Origin: Phytophthora hibernalis
Taxonomy: Eukaryota; Oomycota; Peronosporomycetes; Peronosporales; Peronosporaceae
Length of the DNA stretch: 64,000 nucleotides
Assembly (NCBI GenBank): GCA_012656075.1
Contig: JAAKBF010000007.1
Coordinates: 62,001-126,000 of the forward strand
Direction of reading: 5' to 3'
The position numbers and the translations under genes are program-made. A model generated the notes under the pieces. The model saw nothing but the letters and a program-made list of their open reading frames with translations, was not told where the DNA came from and searched no databases. This document shows, piece by piece, positions 32,050 to 44,499 of the stretch; within the stretch, counting starts at the first letter, position 1, and each line of letters begins with the position of its first letter.

Positions 32050-35000
32050 ATGGGGAACAACGCCAGTAGCCCCGCGGCGCCTCTGAGCAGCAGCGGCCAC
32101 GGGCAGCGCGGCGGCTTCCTGGGCGCGTTCCTCTCTGGCCGGCGTCTGGACTTCACACTTGCCAACATGCGCACGCTGCACGCGCAGCTCACGCGCTTCT
32201 CTTCGCTACCGGACGCTGAGATCGTCGAGCTGCTGCGCGTGCTGTCCGAGTTCCTCATCTACTCCGACCAGCACCGCGTGTCCGTTGAGCTGCAGGACCA
32301 GGCGGAGGCGGACGACGCTGGCTCCTTCTTCGACTACTTCGGAGAGGCCAACATGCTGGCGCTGCTGGTGGAACTGGGCGCTAGTGAGCCCAGCGTGCCT
32401 GTGCAAGTGCAGCTGCTGCAGACTATGAGCATCCTGGTGCAGAATATCGCCACGCGCACGTCGTTGTACTACATTCTGAGCAACAACCACGTGAACCGCC
32501 TGCTGGAGTGTCCCTTTGCAGTGGACGGCGACGACGACGTGCGCGACTGGTACGTGACGCTGCTCAAGGCTCTGTCGCTGCGGCTGAACGAGGAGACGGT
32601 GCAGTTCTTCCTGGACACGCAGCACGGAGACGACTTCAGCTTCCCGCTGTATGCGCGCGCTGCGGTTCGGCAGGTGCAACGAGACCATGGTCAAGGTCGC
32701 GGTCAAGACGCTGACGCTCAATGTGCTCAAAGTGCCCGACGCCAGAGTGCGGCGGTTCGTGCTGCAGTACGACGACCTCAACTACTTCCGGGACATTGTC
32801 GAGATCGCGAACGACTTGACGTTGAACTTGCAGGGGCAGCTGAACAATTGGCCGACGTCGGAGGACAGTGTGGAGCGTACAGCGGGGACGGAGAAGTTGG
32901 AGGAAGCGGTGGACGCGTACATTGACCACTGTTTCTACCTGCAGGATCTGCTGGATGTGAATGTGCCGGAGCTCTGCTACAAAATTGGAGACTTGCTCTT
33001 TTCACGGCATATCAAAAGTTTACTGGCTACTAGCATACTGCCGGATTGCGGACCGCCGCCGCAGCGAGTGTCGACGCAGTTGGCACTTTATTTGCTCACG
33101 AGACTGTTGGGTATCTTGGAGCATGCACCTCTCGTCAATGCAATCGTCTTCATGTTGTTGTCGCCTGATGCAACCGAAGATTGCGAGTACTCAGCAGTGG
33201 CGTTTGGAGCTGGAGCAAGGCGGCGACACAGCAGCTCACGCTACGTAGACACTGTAGATAGCAACGACGATGAAGTGGATACGAAAAGCTCTTCACCGCC
33301 GCTGTCTCCGCGGCCTTCTCTGCGTTGGGATAAGGAAGCACCCCCAATGCACGTGTTCCGTCCCCATTCGGCAACTACATGCGAGTCGGCATTATGTTAT
33401 GTGCAAACGCGTTTTGCCATGGGAGAGTGGCCTGTGGATGAGGTGAAGGCGTTCGTGCCACAAGGCGCCACCTGCTATCGCCAATCACTTGTTTCATTGC
33501 TCTGCTCAAGCGATGAGCGACTCTCTTCGACAGTTTTGCTTCTTCTACTGGCAATTGTCAACAACAAAGCGGTGGATCACTCGTTGCTGCGGGAGCTAGA
33601 CTTGTTTCCATACCGTTTCCGTCACAAAAACACGTTTGGTACTCAGATCATCTCACGTCGGGTGAGGTTGGGGATAAAGCCAAACAAGAGAATTTGAATC
33701 TCCCGGCTACTGCATCTCCATCGTCGCCTTCTTGTGCTTCTTCATCTGAATCTCAAGAATTGGAAGAAGCGTGTGAACAGAATGCTGACACAGATCATGA
33801 CATTGAACTCACAGCACACGACGGTAATGGTAACGAGAAAACTAACTTTTCACGGTCTTCACGACAAGAAGATGTTGCGGCATCAGACGGCTATACGGAC
33901 ACATATCCTGAATGGCTGGTTGACTTAGTTTTGGAGGTCCTTGCACGAAATCAGAGCTCGCGTTTGCTTAGCGTGTTGCTGTGCTCGCGGCTCGTAGTGG
34001 ATATTATGGTGGACCCGCGTTCACCGACTCCACACTATCTCAACCAGCATCATGCTGCTAGCCTTAAGGATATTCACTCAAGCAGTTCACACCTCGTTAT
34101 GGAGAGTATGCGTGGTGACATGGCTGAAGTGGACTTGTTCATTTACGTGCTTGAGAAGGAGGTGGCAACTTTCCAGTGCAAACGTTTCCCAATGGAGTTG
34201 CAGCTGGATTCCTCGTCCCCCTTCGAGTGCCTCGTTCCACTTGAGAGGGAAGAGTCTACAAACGCTCCATCGTGGGCTAGTGCGCGTGACACCTTAGCAC
34301 TGCGTCGTCCATCTAACGAGATGGAAGTATGCCGTAAATCTATGAGAGTATTTCTCTCGGTGCGGAAACTACGTGAGCTCCTGGATGGGAGTTATGTGGA
34401 TGATGAACTGGAACAACTAATAGTGTATCGTCATCCACGTACGATCGTATTAGCGAATGCTGCTGGTGGCCAGGGCTCTTGCTCAGCCCCATTGGATGGC
34501 ATGGTCTCTCTGAAATGCATGTATCGCGAACAGCGCTTTTTGCTGATGCCCACGAGGCTAATGATGGTGATGAACCCAGAGGCGTTTGTGCTGGTAGAAA
34601 AGATTCCCGATCAAAATGACGACAGCAGTCCCCACGATGGCGAGGGAGATGGCATCGTGAAGGTGTTTGCTCCGATTCACCGCACGTACTGTACAATGGA
34701 CCCGCGGGATGATCGTGTGCTGCAAGTGTCGGTGCGTTCTGTATCACCTGTTCCAGGCTGTCGCAATGCTCGAAAGGAGAGCACATCCGCAGCCGGGAGA
34801 ATGAAGAACTGGAATGTGTTGCTGATGTTTCCTACCGCGGAGGATTGTGCACAAGCGCAAGCACATATCAATATCAGTGGTACCGAAGTGCGTGCGTTCA
34901 AGCTACATCAAATTGAAGAAAGTCTCACAGCGCACCTGCAAGTCACTCAATCAAGCAGCAGCGAACGTCGACAGTCGTTCTTCATGGATGCCGAGAAGCG

Positions 35001-35067
35001 CAATGAGGATGAAAACAGTGAAGAATCAGAAAGCGATGAAGAGGAAGAAGACCAATCCTCTGATTGA
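32050..35067 (+). CDS. CLEC16A: CLEC16A/FPL-domain protein
   Basis: Endosomal and mitophagy regulator family (Drosophila Ema). The N-terminal FPL domain reads FTLANMRTLHAQLTRF ... ELLRVLSEFLIYSDQH ... FFDYFGEANMLALLVEL ... VQLLQTMSILVQNI ... SLYYILSNNHVNRLL, then DFSFPLYARAL, MVKVAVKTLTLNVLKV and LALYLLTRLLGILEHAPLVN (human SLYLLSQVFLIIHHAPLVN). Start at 32050 (MGNNASS), again a possible myristoylation signal. The C-terminal half is less conserved and ends in an acidic tail (ESESDEEEEDQSSD). No introns seen; about 1,005 residues. One-base slips near 32,661 and 33,674 (four G where five are needed), after which the frame continues uninterrupted to 35067. Confidence 0.88.
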
Positions 35068-35127
35068 ATGTCAAGTCAATACAACCGCACGTGCGGTCCT
35101 ATTGCTGTGTCTTGCTGGTGTGTACTG

Positions 35128-36549
35128 CTAACGCGAGGGATTACTGGCACTTGTAACATTTGAATTGCCTCCACTACCACCTCCCATGGCTTCGGCTTTC
35201 ATTCGCACGAAGCCAGCGCGAACTTCGGCTGATTGAGCATTCAGAAAATCGGCGGGGAACAGTACTGAGGCATCGGCAGCGAGACTGAGCAGCTCCTTGG
35301 TATTCTGTTCAAGTATTCAAATGGGAAATCAAGGCGTAAAATCAGCAACACAGCAAGAGTAAGCGTACCTTGAAAAGCGCAGCGACGCTTGTGACGAGCG
35401 CGCGCACGCTGTCTGGTTCAGTATCACTATACAGCGTTTTAACGGCGACTAACAGTTTGTCGACAGCAGCAGCACGCTCTCGCGCGAATTCCTGTTGAAG
35501 TGCCACAACATCTCGCTGAATTTGCTTGCCGTCCACGTTACGAGCCTCTTTCGGGAACAGTTTGGACGCATGCTTGATGAGGAACTTGATGTCGGAAAGC
35601 TCGGGGAAATGGGCGTAGATTTGGTGCACCATACCCTCGACGATTGTGGGGTCGATACGATCGAAGTAAAGGTTTCGGATCTTCAACTCGAGGTCGGCGG
35701 CTCGCTTTTTGCGCTCAGTAGCCGTTTTCAGTACGTCGAAGTCGCGCCGTATGCGTGAAGCATCCAGCTTTTCAAAGGTGTCTTTAGAAAACTCACCAGG
35801 AAAAAGTCGCTCGGTATTGCGCAGAAGTGAACGGACATCGAGTGCATGTGGGAAAAGTTTGAGTACCCGGTGTACCGTGGAATGAAGCACTGCACTTGCC
35901 GCGGCACTGTCGTCGAGGCGATTGAGGTGGTACGTTTTGTCACGGAGCAAGTCGAACAGCTCGCGTTTGAGCTGCTCACGTTCATCTTTGCGCCGCAATT
36001 TTCGCAGTATTTGTTGGCACGGCGTTGGTACCACCTTGACATGACTGCCGGTTGTAATGGAAGCACTCAAAATGTTGTTATCATTGCTGTCGGTCGAGAA
36101 AATTAAGGGGTCGTCATCCTCGTTCCTTTGCAAGAGATGGCCCTTCGCCTCCCAGCGGAGTTGCAGTGGTGTGTCATCGATGTTGATCACTCGGAGATGT
36201 TGCAAGCGACCAAGTTCTAGTGGTAATATCTCGAGTGCAGAGGAGCTGGCATCCAGCACCAGCAGCTTTACACAAAAGACAAGTGCACTGGGCAGTTGCT
36301 TGAGCCTCGGGTTGTTGTTTACATAGAACTCGCGCAACGCCACCAACGATCCGATCGCGTCGGGAATGGCTTGCGGACCCCCAGTTGATTGAAACTTAGA
36401 TCCAGACGAACAAGCGTGGCAGCCAAGTCTCCGGAAAAGGTAGTTGAGAAGAGTTCGGGTGGCACGCGTGTGAGTTGGTACTGTATGAGATGGAGCATGC
36501 CATGTTTCTTGGCCTCTTCCACCTGGGAAGCCACGCTGCGCCGACCCAT
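35128..36549 (-). CDS. Leucine-rich repeat protein with C-terminal LFP repeats
   Basis: Start at 36549 (MGRRSVASQVEEAKKHGML). Four or five LRRs follow: LVRLDLSFNQL, AIPDAIGSLVALREFYVNNN, LKQLPSALVFCVKLLVLDASSSAL and LEILPLELGRLQHLRVINID. They are of the RAS-suppressor/Scribble type (LPxxLGxLxxLxxL). The C-terminal 230 residues are charged and helical and contain three spaced copies of a unit with a core LL/LI...LFP (see findings). One intron near 35,310-35,370; end at 35128. One G is missing near 36,378 (NQLGGPQAIPDAIG), which splits the LRR region. No membrane segment or signal peptide, so probably a cytoplasmic scaffold. Function unknown. Confidence 0.72.
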
Positions 36550-36670
36550 GCTGAAATGGATCGAGCTGAACTGTCACAATTCGACAGATGCAATGAAAGG
36601 AAAATGAAGCGACGCTTTGAGGATATTGTGAACGGGTTGATGTTCATTGTACGGTTGCTAGGCCGATGGG

Positions 36671-37871
36671 CTAAATGGCAGGGTTCCGATGAATGTAAGG
36701 CAAGTTGCTCGGTAGAGTCTTGATCTGCATGCGAATTCCTTGCTCCTCGTCAATGGTCACTATGCGTGGTGCTGGGATGCTGCCTGCCTCGGATGGAGTA
36801 GGCCCGTCGGTGAGCAATTTGGCTTCGACACGCTTCGTGATCGCTGCCACTGACCGGACGGAGTGCACTGAGCGAATCGACTTGCACTCAGACAGCACAC
36901 TGCTTGCCATACTCATTGCGTCGTCGTCATCCTTGGCATCTGCACGGTCCCATCCTAGCCGAGATAGATCGTTCCCGTTGAGAGCACCGCCTCCGTTTGC
37001 TAATTCTTCAAGACGCTGCTGCTCGCGTTCGCATCGCTTTTCCTCGGCCTCTTCGTAGTCTACAATAGACTGCATCTGTGCTAGCTGTTGCTCTACTTGA
37101 ACAACGCGCGCCTTGATCTCCACGTCGTCCATGAACTGATCAATGTCCAGGTTATTTGCAAAATCGATGAGGTCATTGGCATCGGCATCTTCGAGGTTGT
37201 CAAGTTTCTCATCAGCCGTGGCCTTTGTCAACGCCCACATAGGGCGATTTAAGCTCTTTTTCTTCTTTTCAATTGCAGGACCCGCATCAGCATCTAGATA
37301 ATCCTCATCATCGTTGTTGCTGCGAACAGCCTCGCGCATCTTGGCTTCACGCTGCGAAAACCGCTCTCGACGCTTTTGAGCAGCTTCTTCATCTTCAGCG
37401 AGCTCGTCCTGTAATCGAGATCGCTCTTTCTGCAAGTCGTGAAGCCACTTTTTGTGCTTCGACAGAGCTGTGTTCTTCTTGTCGCGCCGGATAGCATGCT
37501 GCGTTTCGAGAATCATGAGTCCACAATCGGAAAATTAACTAACTTCGTAGTAGCACTAAAACGCACCGCAGGCTCGCTGAGAATTGGCACGTTCAGGCCG
37601 AGAGGCTCGCCGGGGTTACCCGCCAGGAACGCCGCCTTGCTGTTATCTACCACGTTGCTGTTGTTGTTAGTCTTAGCCCCGTATCGGTTCTCCTTTGTCA
37701 ACGCTACACCACCCAACAAAACTACATTGTCAAAGTCACAACGTTCACGTTCCTTTGCGAATCAAGACACTCACTGCTGGAAACCCCGTTGAACGGACGA
37801 TTGCAGAGCATGACGCCCTTGTAGTTGCCGATGCTCACGGCTGACGTCGATACACCCGTCATGTCTGCCAT
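36671..37871 (-). CDS. Conserved-looking coiled-coil protein of unknown function
   Basis: I do not recognise the family with certainty. Start at 37871 (MADMTGVSTSAVSIG), then NYKGVMLCNRPF, which looks like a tightly constrained motif. After an intron come LTKENRYG and FLAGNPGEPLGLNVPI. After another intron comes a long charged coiled coil (HKKWLHDLQKERSRLQDELA; QREAKMREAVRS), an acidic region (NLEDADANDLIDFANNLD) and the C-terminal LPSNLPYIHRNPAI. Three exons, about 360 residues, frames intact. The motif-coil-motif build is typical of axonemal or centrosomal proteins, but that is a guess. Confidence 0.62.
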
Positions 37872-38192
37872 GTTGACCTCACACACTCGACTTGTTCTGC
37901 ACTTCACCGAAAAACAACAAATTTTGCGGGATCATCGCTACCGATAAAGCCTGGACGCTTTTTATATCGTGCAGCAGACTCCAAAATTAGCCAAGCTGCT
38001 CCATCCTTACCAGCGAGATGTCTGCAACAGTACACAAGAACCTTAAATATTTTGTTTTACTACAGGCTGTGGTCCACAGCACCATGTCGTCTGCAACCAC
38101 AACGAAGAATGTGCAGCGATGTTCGTCCAGTTCATAAAGCTATCACCAGTTAGAATAAGACATTTGATAGTAGATTGATTCATTTCTTGCTT
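37872..38192. other. Intergenic, no gene recognised
   Basis: This 321-base stretch lies between the coiled-coil gene start and the nucleoporin 3' end. It should hold the coiled-coil gene promoter. No coding frame or repeat is evident. Confidence 0.5.
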
Positions 38193-41100
38193 CTATGACG
38201 TTCGCCGAGAGCGAGACTTGGCCTTCAAGATGCGTCGGCCCTTTGCGTGCTGGGGCGCGGCACCCATGTTGAACCCACCGTCGGCAGGGGCGCCAAAGGC
38301 ACCAGCAGCAGGGGCAGCTCCGAAACCGGGAGCCGGGGCGGCAGCACCGAAGCCTGTGTTAGCGGCGCCGAAGGCTGGAGCGGAAGCCTGAGCACCGCCA
38401 AAGGCAGGAGTTGGGCTGGGCGTACGGAAGCCGGAGCTTGGGGGTCCATTGCCAAAACCGCTGGCCGCAGGAGCGCCAAACGCCGGGGCACCAAACGTGG
38501 TCGTCGGCGGCGGGAGACTGTTGCCGAATGCAGGGGCAGGCTGGTTGCCGAAGGAAGGTGCGGGGCTTGACGATCCAAAACCAGGTGCAGGGCTCGACGA
38601 TCTGAAACCACCAGGTGCAGCAGCGCCACCGAAGCCAACCGTGGGGGCACTGGAGCCAAAACCACTCGGGCCCGCAGGGGCCGATCCAAACGCACTGGGG
38701 GCAGGAGCGCTCGACGCACCGAACGAAAACGCGGGCTGGGCCGCTGCAGGTGCCGGGGCACTCACAGCGCTCGATGCACCGAAAGAGAACGCCGGGGCGG
38801 CTGTTGCAGTTGACATGGAATTTCCGAATGTAGTCGCAGAGGAAGCAGTAGAAGTGTTGCCAAAGGCTCCTGCGTTCGATCCAGATCCAAAGCCACTAGA
38901 CGTACTCGATCCGAAGCCAGTGGTGGAGGAACCAAAGCCCGACGTGCTCGCAGGTGCCTGACCAAATGCTGGTCCCGACGATGAACCAAAACCTGAAGAT
39001 GCTACTGGTTTCGCAGAAGACGATGAACCGAACGTAAAGCCGGGTGTCGAGGAAGGAGCTTGGGCAATGGGGAGTCGATGTTCCAGGGGCAGGCGCCGTA
39101 GATGTGGGGGCTCCGAAGCCGAAGGCAGGGGAGGCAGAAGACGTCGAAGCAGCAGCGCCAAATGCCGGGGATTGCTAGCAGCAGGCGTTGTTGAGCTCTG
39201 GCCGAAACTGAAGCCGGTTGAAGATGCAGCAGGCGTTGTTGAGCTCTGGCCGAAACTGAAGCCGGTTGAAGATGCAGCAGGCGCAGACGTAGCAGGAGTC
39301 GACGAGCCAAACGTAAAGCCGGTCGTCGATGCTAACGATTTTTTCGACTTCACCTCCATCGCAACATTTGCTTTATCGGTGGAGTTCGTACCGAAACTGA
39401 AAACCTGAGCTGCCGTCTCCTTCGACTTATCAGTAGTGACAGTCTCAGAGCTGCTAGACCCACCGAAGCCGAACGAAGGCGTTGAACTCGTGCCAGCATT
39501 ATCCTTAGCAGGCACCTGGGGAGGCTTCGCCGCAGCACCGAAGGAGAAAGCCGCAGTTGATGCCATAGGCTTCGAGTCGGACGCACCAAACGACACAGCC
39601 GAACGCTTCTTGGGGCGCTCCGACTCCTTCGGACTCGATTGCTCCGGGGCGGCGCCAAAGCTGAATCCGGTCGCAGTGCTCGACTTCAGTTCTTCGGTGG
39701 TTGCCGGCGTGGATGCACCGAAATTGAATGAAGAAACCGCTTCCTTGTTAGGTTCTTCCGCCTCAGGAGCTTTACGCTTGCCCTTGTTGGAGTTCTCCAC
39801 GGCACTAGAACTAGCGGCACCGAACGTGAGCCCACCCGACGCACTTGTACTGGCAACTGCTGAGGTTGATGATGAGGCTGCTGGAACGCCAAAAGAGAAC
39901 GACGACGCAGAAGCAGCCATCTCAGTCGCCGTAGGGGTTGCAATAGCCTTTGACGACACATCTTCCGTCTTCTTGGCTGGGGCCGAGAAACCGAACGAGA
40001 TCGGGGCAGTGCTTACGGAAGCATCGGTCTTGGCCTCTGACGCAACAGTGACCCCAAAACTAAAGCCGCCAGTCGCTGTTTTTTCAGCCGGGGCAGTAAA
40101 ACTAAACCCGCCGGACGTAATTCCAGTCGCAGGCTCGTCGGTATTCTTCTTTGTGTCAGCGGGTGGAACTCCGAAGCTAAAGCCAGTAGACGAGATCGAT
40201 CCAGTGGGCTTCTCGGTCTTCTTCTTCGAGTCCAGAGAGGGAGCTCCAAAGCTGAAGCCATTCGTCGTAATTGCTCCTGCAGCCGGTTTGTCAGCATCAT
40301 TTTTAGCATCCGATGCGGACACACCAAAACTAAAGCCGCTTGGTGAAATGGACCCGGGGCCTTCGATGCTGCAGGTGCAGTAGCCTTTGCAGGCGCACCT
40401 CCAGGGTTTGCCGCGTCGCAGCATGGGCACTTTGCACTTGTCGCTTCGTTCAAAACACTGCAACCAGGGCACTTCCACTGTCCAGGCTTCAGCTGCATGA
40501 ATCTTGCGAGAGGGTTCACAGCACCACTCGAAGAGAAAGCAGCGGCCGACACAGTCGAGCTCGGCTTCTCGGCTTCCTTGAGCGGCGCAGGTGTCTTCGC
40601 ACTAACCTTCGACTTTTCAGGCTCTTTCGCCTTAGGAGGCTTTGACACCCACTCGGTCGTCTTCACCTTGGGCGAAGATGGCATAAAATCGAACGGAGCA
40701 GCACCGCCGTTAGTCTTGGATGCAGACTTCTGGCTGGAAGTCTTTGCTGGTGGCTCACGCATTCTAGGCGGTGGAGAGAACACGAAGACCACGCGACTGT
40801 CCTCGTCATCCGCGCTTACCTGCTGTGCTCCCTCGACATTAATCGGAAGGGTGAACTTGATCTGACCGAACGTCTCAAACTTCGGTTGAGGTGCCTTGGC
40901 AGCGAGCGCGGGGGTCATTGATACTACCTGGGGCGAAAATAGCGACGTCACGCCATTCGACGAGTCGGTAGAGCTCCTTGCAGGCGTCGATGGCTTCTGA
41001 GTCGGCTGAGGGAATGCCACGCGGGGAACCGTAGTCGTCGGAGGAGGCACGTCATCACTGTCGATCTCCATTCCATTTTCTAGGCTCTTCTGGCCGTCCA

Positions 41101-42400
41101 CCAGCGACAAGTGGTACTTTGCCCAGGACATCGACGTCGACGGCGTGGGTTTCTGTGCCTCCCGCTCGAGCGGGGTCTGTACCTTGTTCAGAGTTGACAG
41201 AATCTTTTCAGCAACAGCTGCCGAGTACGCATTGCGCGCAGCCGCATCCCGCTTGGCGCCAGTGAGCAGCCGCGACGGGCGGGGCTTCCTCATGAGTCTC
41301 TCCTCGCGAGTCAACTGTCCGCGCAAAGAGCTGCCCGAGAAGACAATCGGGCCGTTCTCGTGGTTCCTGGGACGCTTGCCGAAAGGCACGCCGTTCTTTG
41401 TCGCGAGCTGCTTCCTCCCGTCCTGGGCAACCAAGGCGCCATGGTTCTGGTTGGCGATGGATCCAGGCACGTAGCCCGGGAACGACATGGGGCCAGGGAA
41501 TCCGCGCGTGAACGGACGCTCGAGTCCGTTTGCCAGCGCGGCCTGCGTCATCGCCAGAGCCGCCTGGGGCGTGGGCTCCACCATCTCGTGCAGCTGGTGT
41601 TGCAGACGCTCGAACTCCTCGAGCGAGATGGTCTTCTTCTGCTTTATCACTGTCAGCGCCGAGTCGTGGGGCGAAGGGGACGGGGATTTCCGTCGACGCT
41701 GCGAGTTCGAGATACGCAGCATCTTAGACTGCTGCGACGGGCCCGGCAGGAACACGCGCTTGTCCCCGCGCTTACGCTGTTGGCGCAGCATCCCGGGACT
41801 GCGCTCCTCATTCTCTATGCCGCTGTCGCGCGAGGGTGAGCGCGACTTGCGCGCTCCTCTCTTGCTGTGGTGTCTGGGCGGCGTCGTAAGCTGCTCCTTC
41901 TGTGCCACAAAGGACAGCCCCGCGCGGGTCACAGGCGACACAGGGGCGTCCAGCATCTCCGCGTCCTCCGGCATCTGCTCCTTCTGCTGTTCCACCTGCG
42001 GCGGCGTCACCTCCTGTGTCAGCGTCTCCTCCTGTGTGAGTGTTTCCTTCTTCTCTGCCTCCTCCTCCTTCTCAGCCTCTTCTTCTTCCTCTTCTTCCTC
42101 CTCTTCTTCTTCTACGTCTTCTTGTGTGGTCTGTACGTCCGCGGGGTCTTCTGAGGGCGGCGCCTCCTCCTCGTTCACTAGTTTCCCCACAATGGGGAAG
42201 TAGCTGGCCAGGCGGGAGAAGAAGCCGCGTGTGTGGGTCGCAGGGGTCGTCTCGGGGGCGAAGAACTCGTCCTCCTCCTCCTCGTTCTTGCGCTTACTCG
42301 ATGGGTAGGGCGCAGCGGCGTCGCGCCGGCGGTGGCGGGCCTCGGCGCGACGCTCCCCGCTGTCCAGTGGCGCCGTCAGCGACGCGCTCTCCGTCAGCAT
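38193..42400 (-). CDS. FG nucleoporin of the Nup153/Nup136/Nup1 type
   Basis: Nuclear-basket pore protein. Start at 42400 (MLTESASLTAPLDSG). Near residue 60 RGFFSRLASYFPIVGKL can form an amphipathic helix, as in basket Nups that bind the nuclear membrane. Next come an acidic Glu-rich run, Ser/Pro-rich regions, and one RanBP2-type zinc finger (GQWKCPGC ... AKCPCC, 40,390-40,490). From about 40,350 to 38,250 there are dozens of FSFG, FGxxxP and GFG repeats separated by Ser/Thr/Ala linkers. The extreme C-terminus KGRRILKAKSRSRR resembles the basic end of Nup153 and plant Nup136. Single exon, about 1,390 residues. One G is missing near 40,355; two compensating slips near 39,170 and 39,070 leave about 35 residues out of frame within the FG domain. 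Confidence 0.85.
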
Positions 42401-43529
42401 ATCGACAGGGCAAAGGCGGGAACTAGTTGGCGTGCGGGGTTTCTTCTGCCGTTCTCGATATGAAGCGATGGTCTCCGTGTTTTCTCAAAAGACGCCCTAT
42501 AGTGGCATAGTGAGAGCGAGAGGTGTTTTAACTGGCTTCTTCGAGGTTTTTCCTCGCTGTTTTTAGATCCATTTCGCGCGCTTTTGAAATGACTTGGGTT
42601 TTGTATGGAAGGGAGAAACGGGCAGAGCATGCGCCCAGCGATGCCGGCTATGGTGCATGCATTATAGTGTACATGTGCCGATGTACGTGGAGGCGTGTTA
42701 TTATAGCATGGGCGCTTCGACCCATAAGAGCTGCGCTGGCCGTGGAAGGCTGTTCGCCACCTACACACCTGGCTTCATCCACGTCCAGTCATTCCGCGAA
42801 ACGTGTCAACGGCCGGAATAAAAGGGACGTGACTTCAAGTTCCGCCATAGTGAAGTCAAATGGCGCTGCACCGAAGAGAGCCTTCCCGGTGGGCTGTAGC
42901 GGATCCCTTTGCACGCCACTTGAGCGTCCATAAAGCGACAAAGTGTGACAACGTGAAGCTGCTATGGTCTTCATCTGCAGCATCTGCGGATCAACTTGTC
43001 CTTGGAGGTGTTTCTGTCGCTGCTACGTTGCGTCGAGACGAGCAGTTTCGCTGGCAGATCAATTAATGCGCGTTGTCGCGTGCAGCTTTCTTTAGCCAGG
43101 CGAGGTGTCCGCAAGCGATAACGTCAATGGAGTGTTGAGGAAGACGCCTCATACTCGCTGCGCTTCTATCCTTTGTAGTGAGCTCAGCTCATTCTCAGTA
43201 CAGTCGCAAGTTCTTACTCTTAACTTCAGATCGGTGCAAACGCATCAACCAGGTTACAGCAAAGTAACGCTGAATAACTGTCAAATTGGATTTTTGACAG
43301 GCTAGGCTCGTTGTGAAAGTAACCACCGTCGGTGCGGCGTGAAAAGCTTTTAGGCATGGCGGTTGTCGAAATGTGAGCCAGCAGCATCAATGAGGTCGCC
43401 CGTTCACGTCTCGTCGGACTGCAATGTCGAAAGTCACCACAGTTGATACTCCAACGACTGGGCACGTTCATGTGGTATATTGGGCTTATAGCTTATTAGC
43501 CGAAGACATATACGTTGGCTTCAGGGGAC
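42401..43529. other. Intergenic, no gene recognised
   Basis: This 1.1-kb stretch lies upstream of the nucleoporin gene. It has a TGTACATGTG-type palindromic stretch near 42,670. Short frames on both strands show no family features. It presumably holds the nucleoporin promoter. Confidence 0.45.
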
Positions 43530-44247
43530 TCAAAGTTCCTGTGTAGTCGGAACGAGTTCTGTCTGTCTGTTGGCTTGTGATCGATCCCCACTCTTGTCAA
43601 CTACAAATGGCTTAGTTACCATTTCCCTCTTTTCCGCTTCTTTTTGCTGCCAACGTTTCAAGCGCTTGACGTGCGACGCAAATTCAATGCGTATCATCTT
43701 GGCAGCCTCAGATCCCGGCGGGAAAATTTCTGTCAGCAATCTGCGTGCTCGATCGATCGAAGCCTTCAAGTGTTTGATCTTCACGCTCTTGTACGAGGTT
43801 CTGACATGAGTAGTCAACCTGCTGTAGCAGTACCTCGATCAGATCTTGATCCTCTCCAGACATGGTTCGATCTACTGTTGCAGTAGCTTCTTCTCCAGCC
43901 TCCGTCTCTTCTTGTGGGGGTCATGATTTCGAGGAGCGGTGGTGTAAGCTTACATATAGTGATCCCCGACAGAATCACGTGGAGAAGGAGCACGTAGCTC
44001 TTCTTCTTCAACTGCTGGTGCAACTCGCGCTTTTTAGCCACCGTCTTCCCTGCCAGCGTTTTGGCAAGCAGCTTCTCAAGTCCGTTTTGCTTGGTTACGC
44101 CTCGTACTTCTTGTTCTTGATGCGTACGCCCAAACTTCGGTAGAACGACCTAAGCGCCTACAGCGATATCGCTGCCTTCAGCTCTTTGGTCTTGTTCTCA
44201 TCGCTGAGACGCTGGAGGAATTCCAGTGTCACATTGGAGTCGGTCAT
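43530..44247 (-). pseudogene. Broken small gene, helical basic protein
   Basis: Coding-like pieces on the minus strand follow each other but in different frames: MTDSNVTLEFLQRLSDEN from 44247, GVRIKNKKYEA, NGLEKLLAKTLAGKTVAKK, EEATATVDRTMSGEDQDL, then YKSVKIKHLKASIDRARRL and ASHVKRLKRWQQKEAEKRE to the stop at 43530. Sequence is Lys/Glu-rich and helical throughout. Whether the breaks are introns, consensus errors or decay cannot be told. I do not recognise the family. Confidence 0.35.
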
Positions 44248-44499
44248 TGTTGTTGACGAATTGGATTATGAAAGATAGAACAAGACGAATCGCCGTAGTT
44301 ATTCATTCGACAATCAGAATATACGTGTAACATTCGTAGTGCATCATACCCTTTGCAAATTGTGGTGCAGAAGAAGATATATTGCTGCAAGAGAGTTAGA
44401 CCACAAGATGTAAGTCCTACAATGTACTTGTCATGAAAACATGACGACGACTTGTGTCAAGCTCATCAAAAACCTCGTCTAGACGGGCTACCCTTCGCT

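Noticed and set aside
39436..42203. Long plus-strand open frames opposite the nucleoporin (for example 39,436-40,383 and 41,487-42,203)
   Set aside because: They mirror the low-complexity FG and Glu/Ser-rich coding on the minus strand, have biased composition and no domain.
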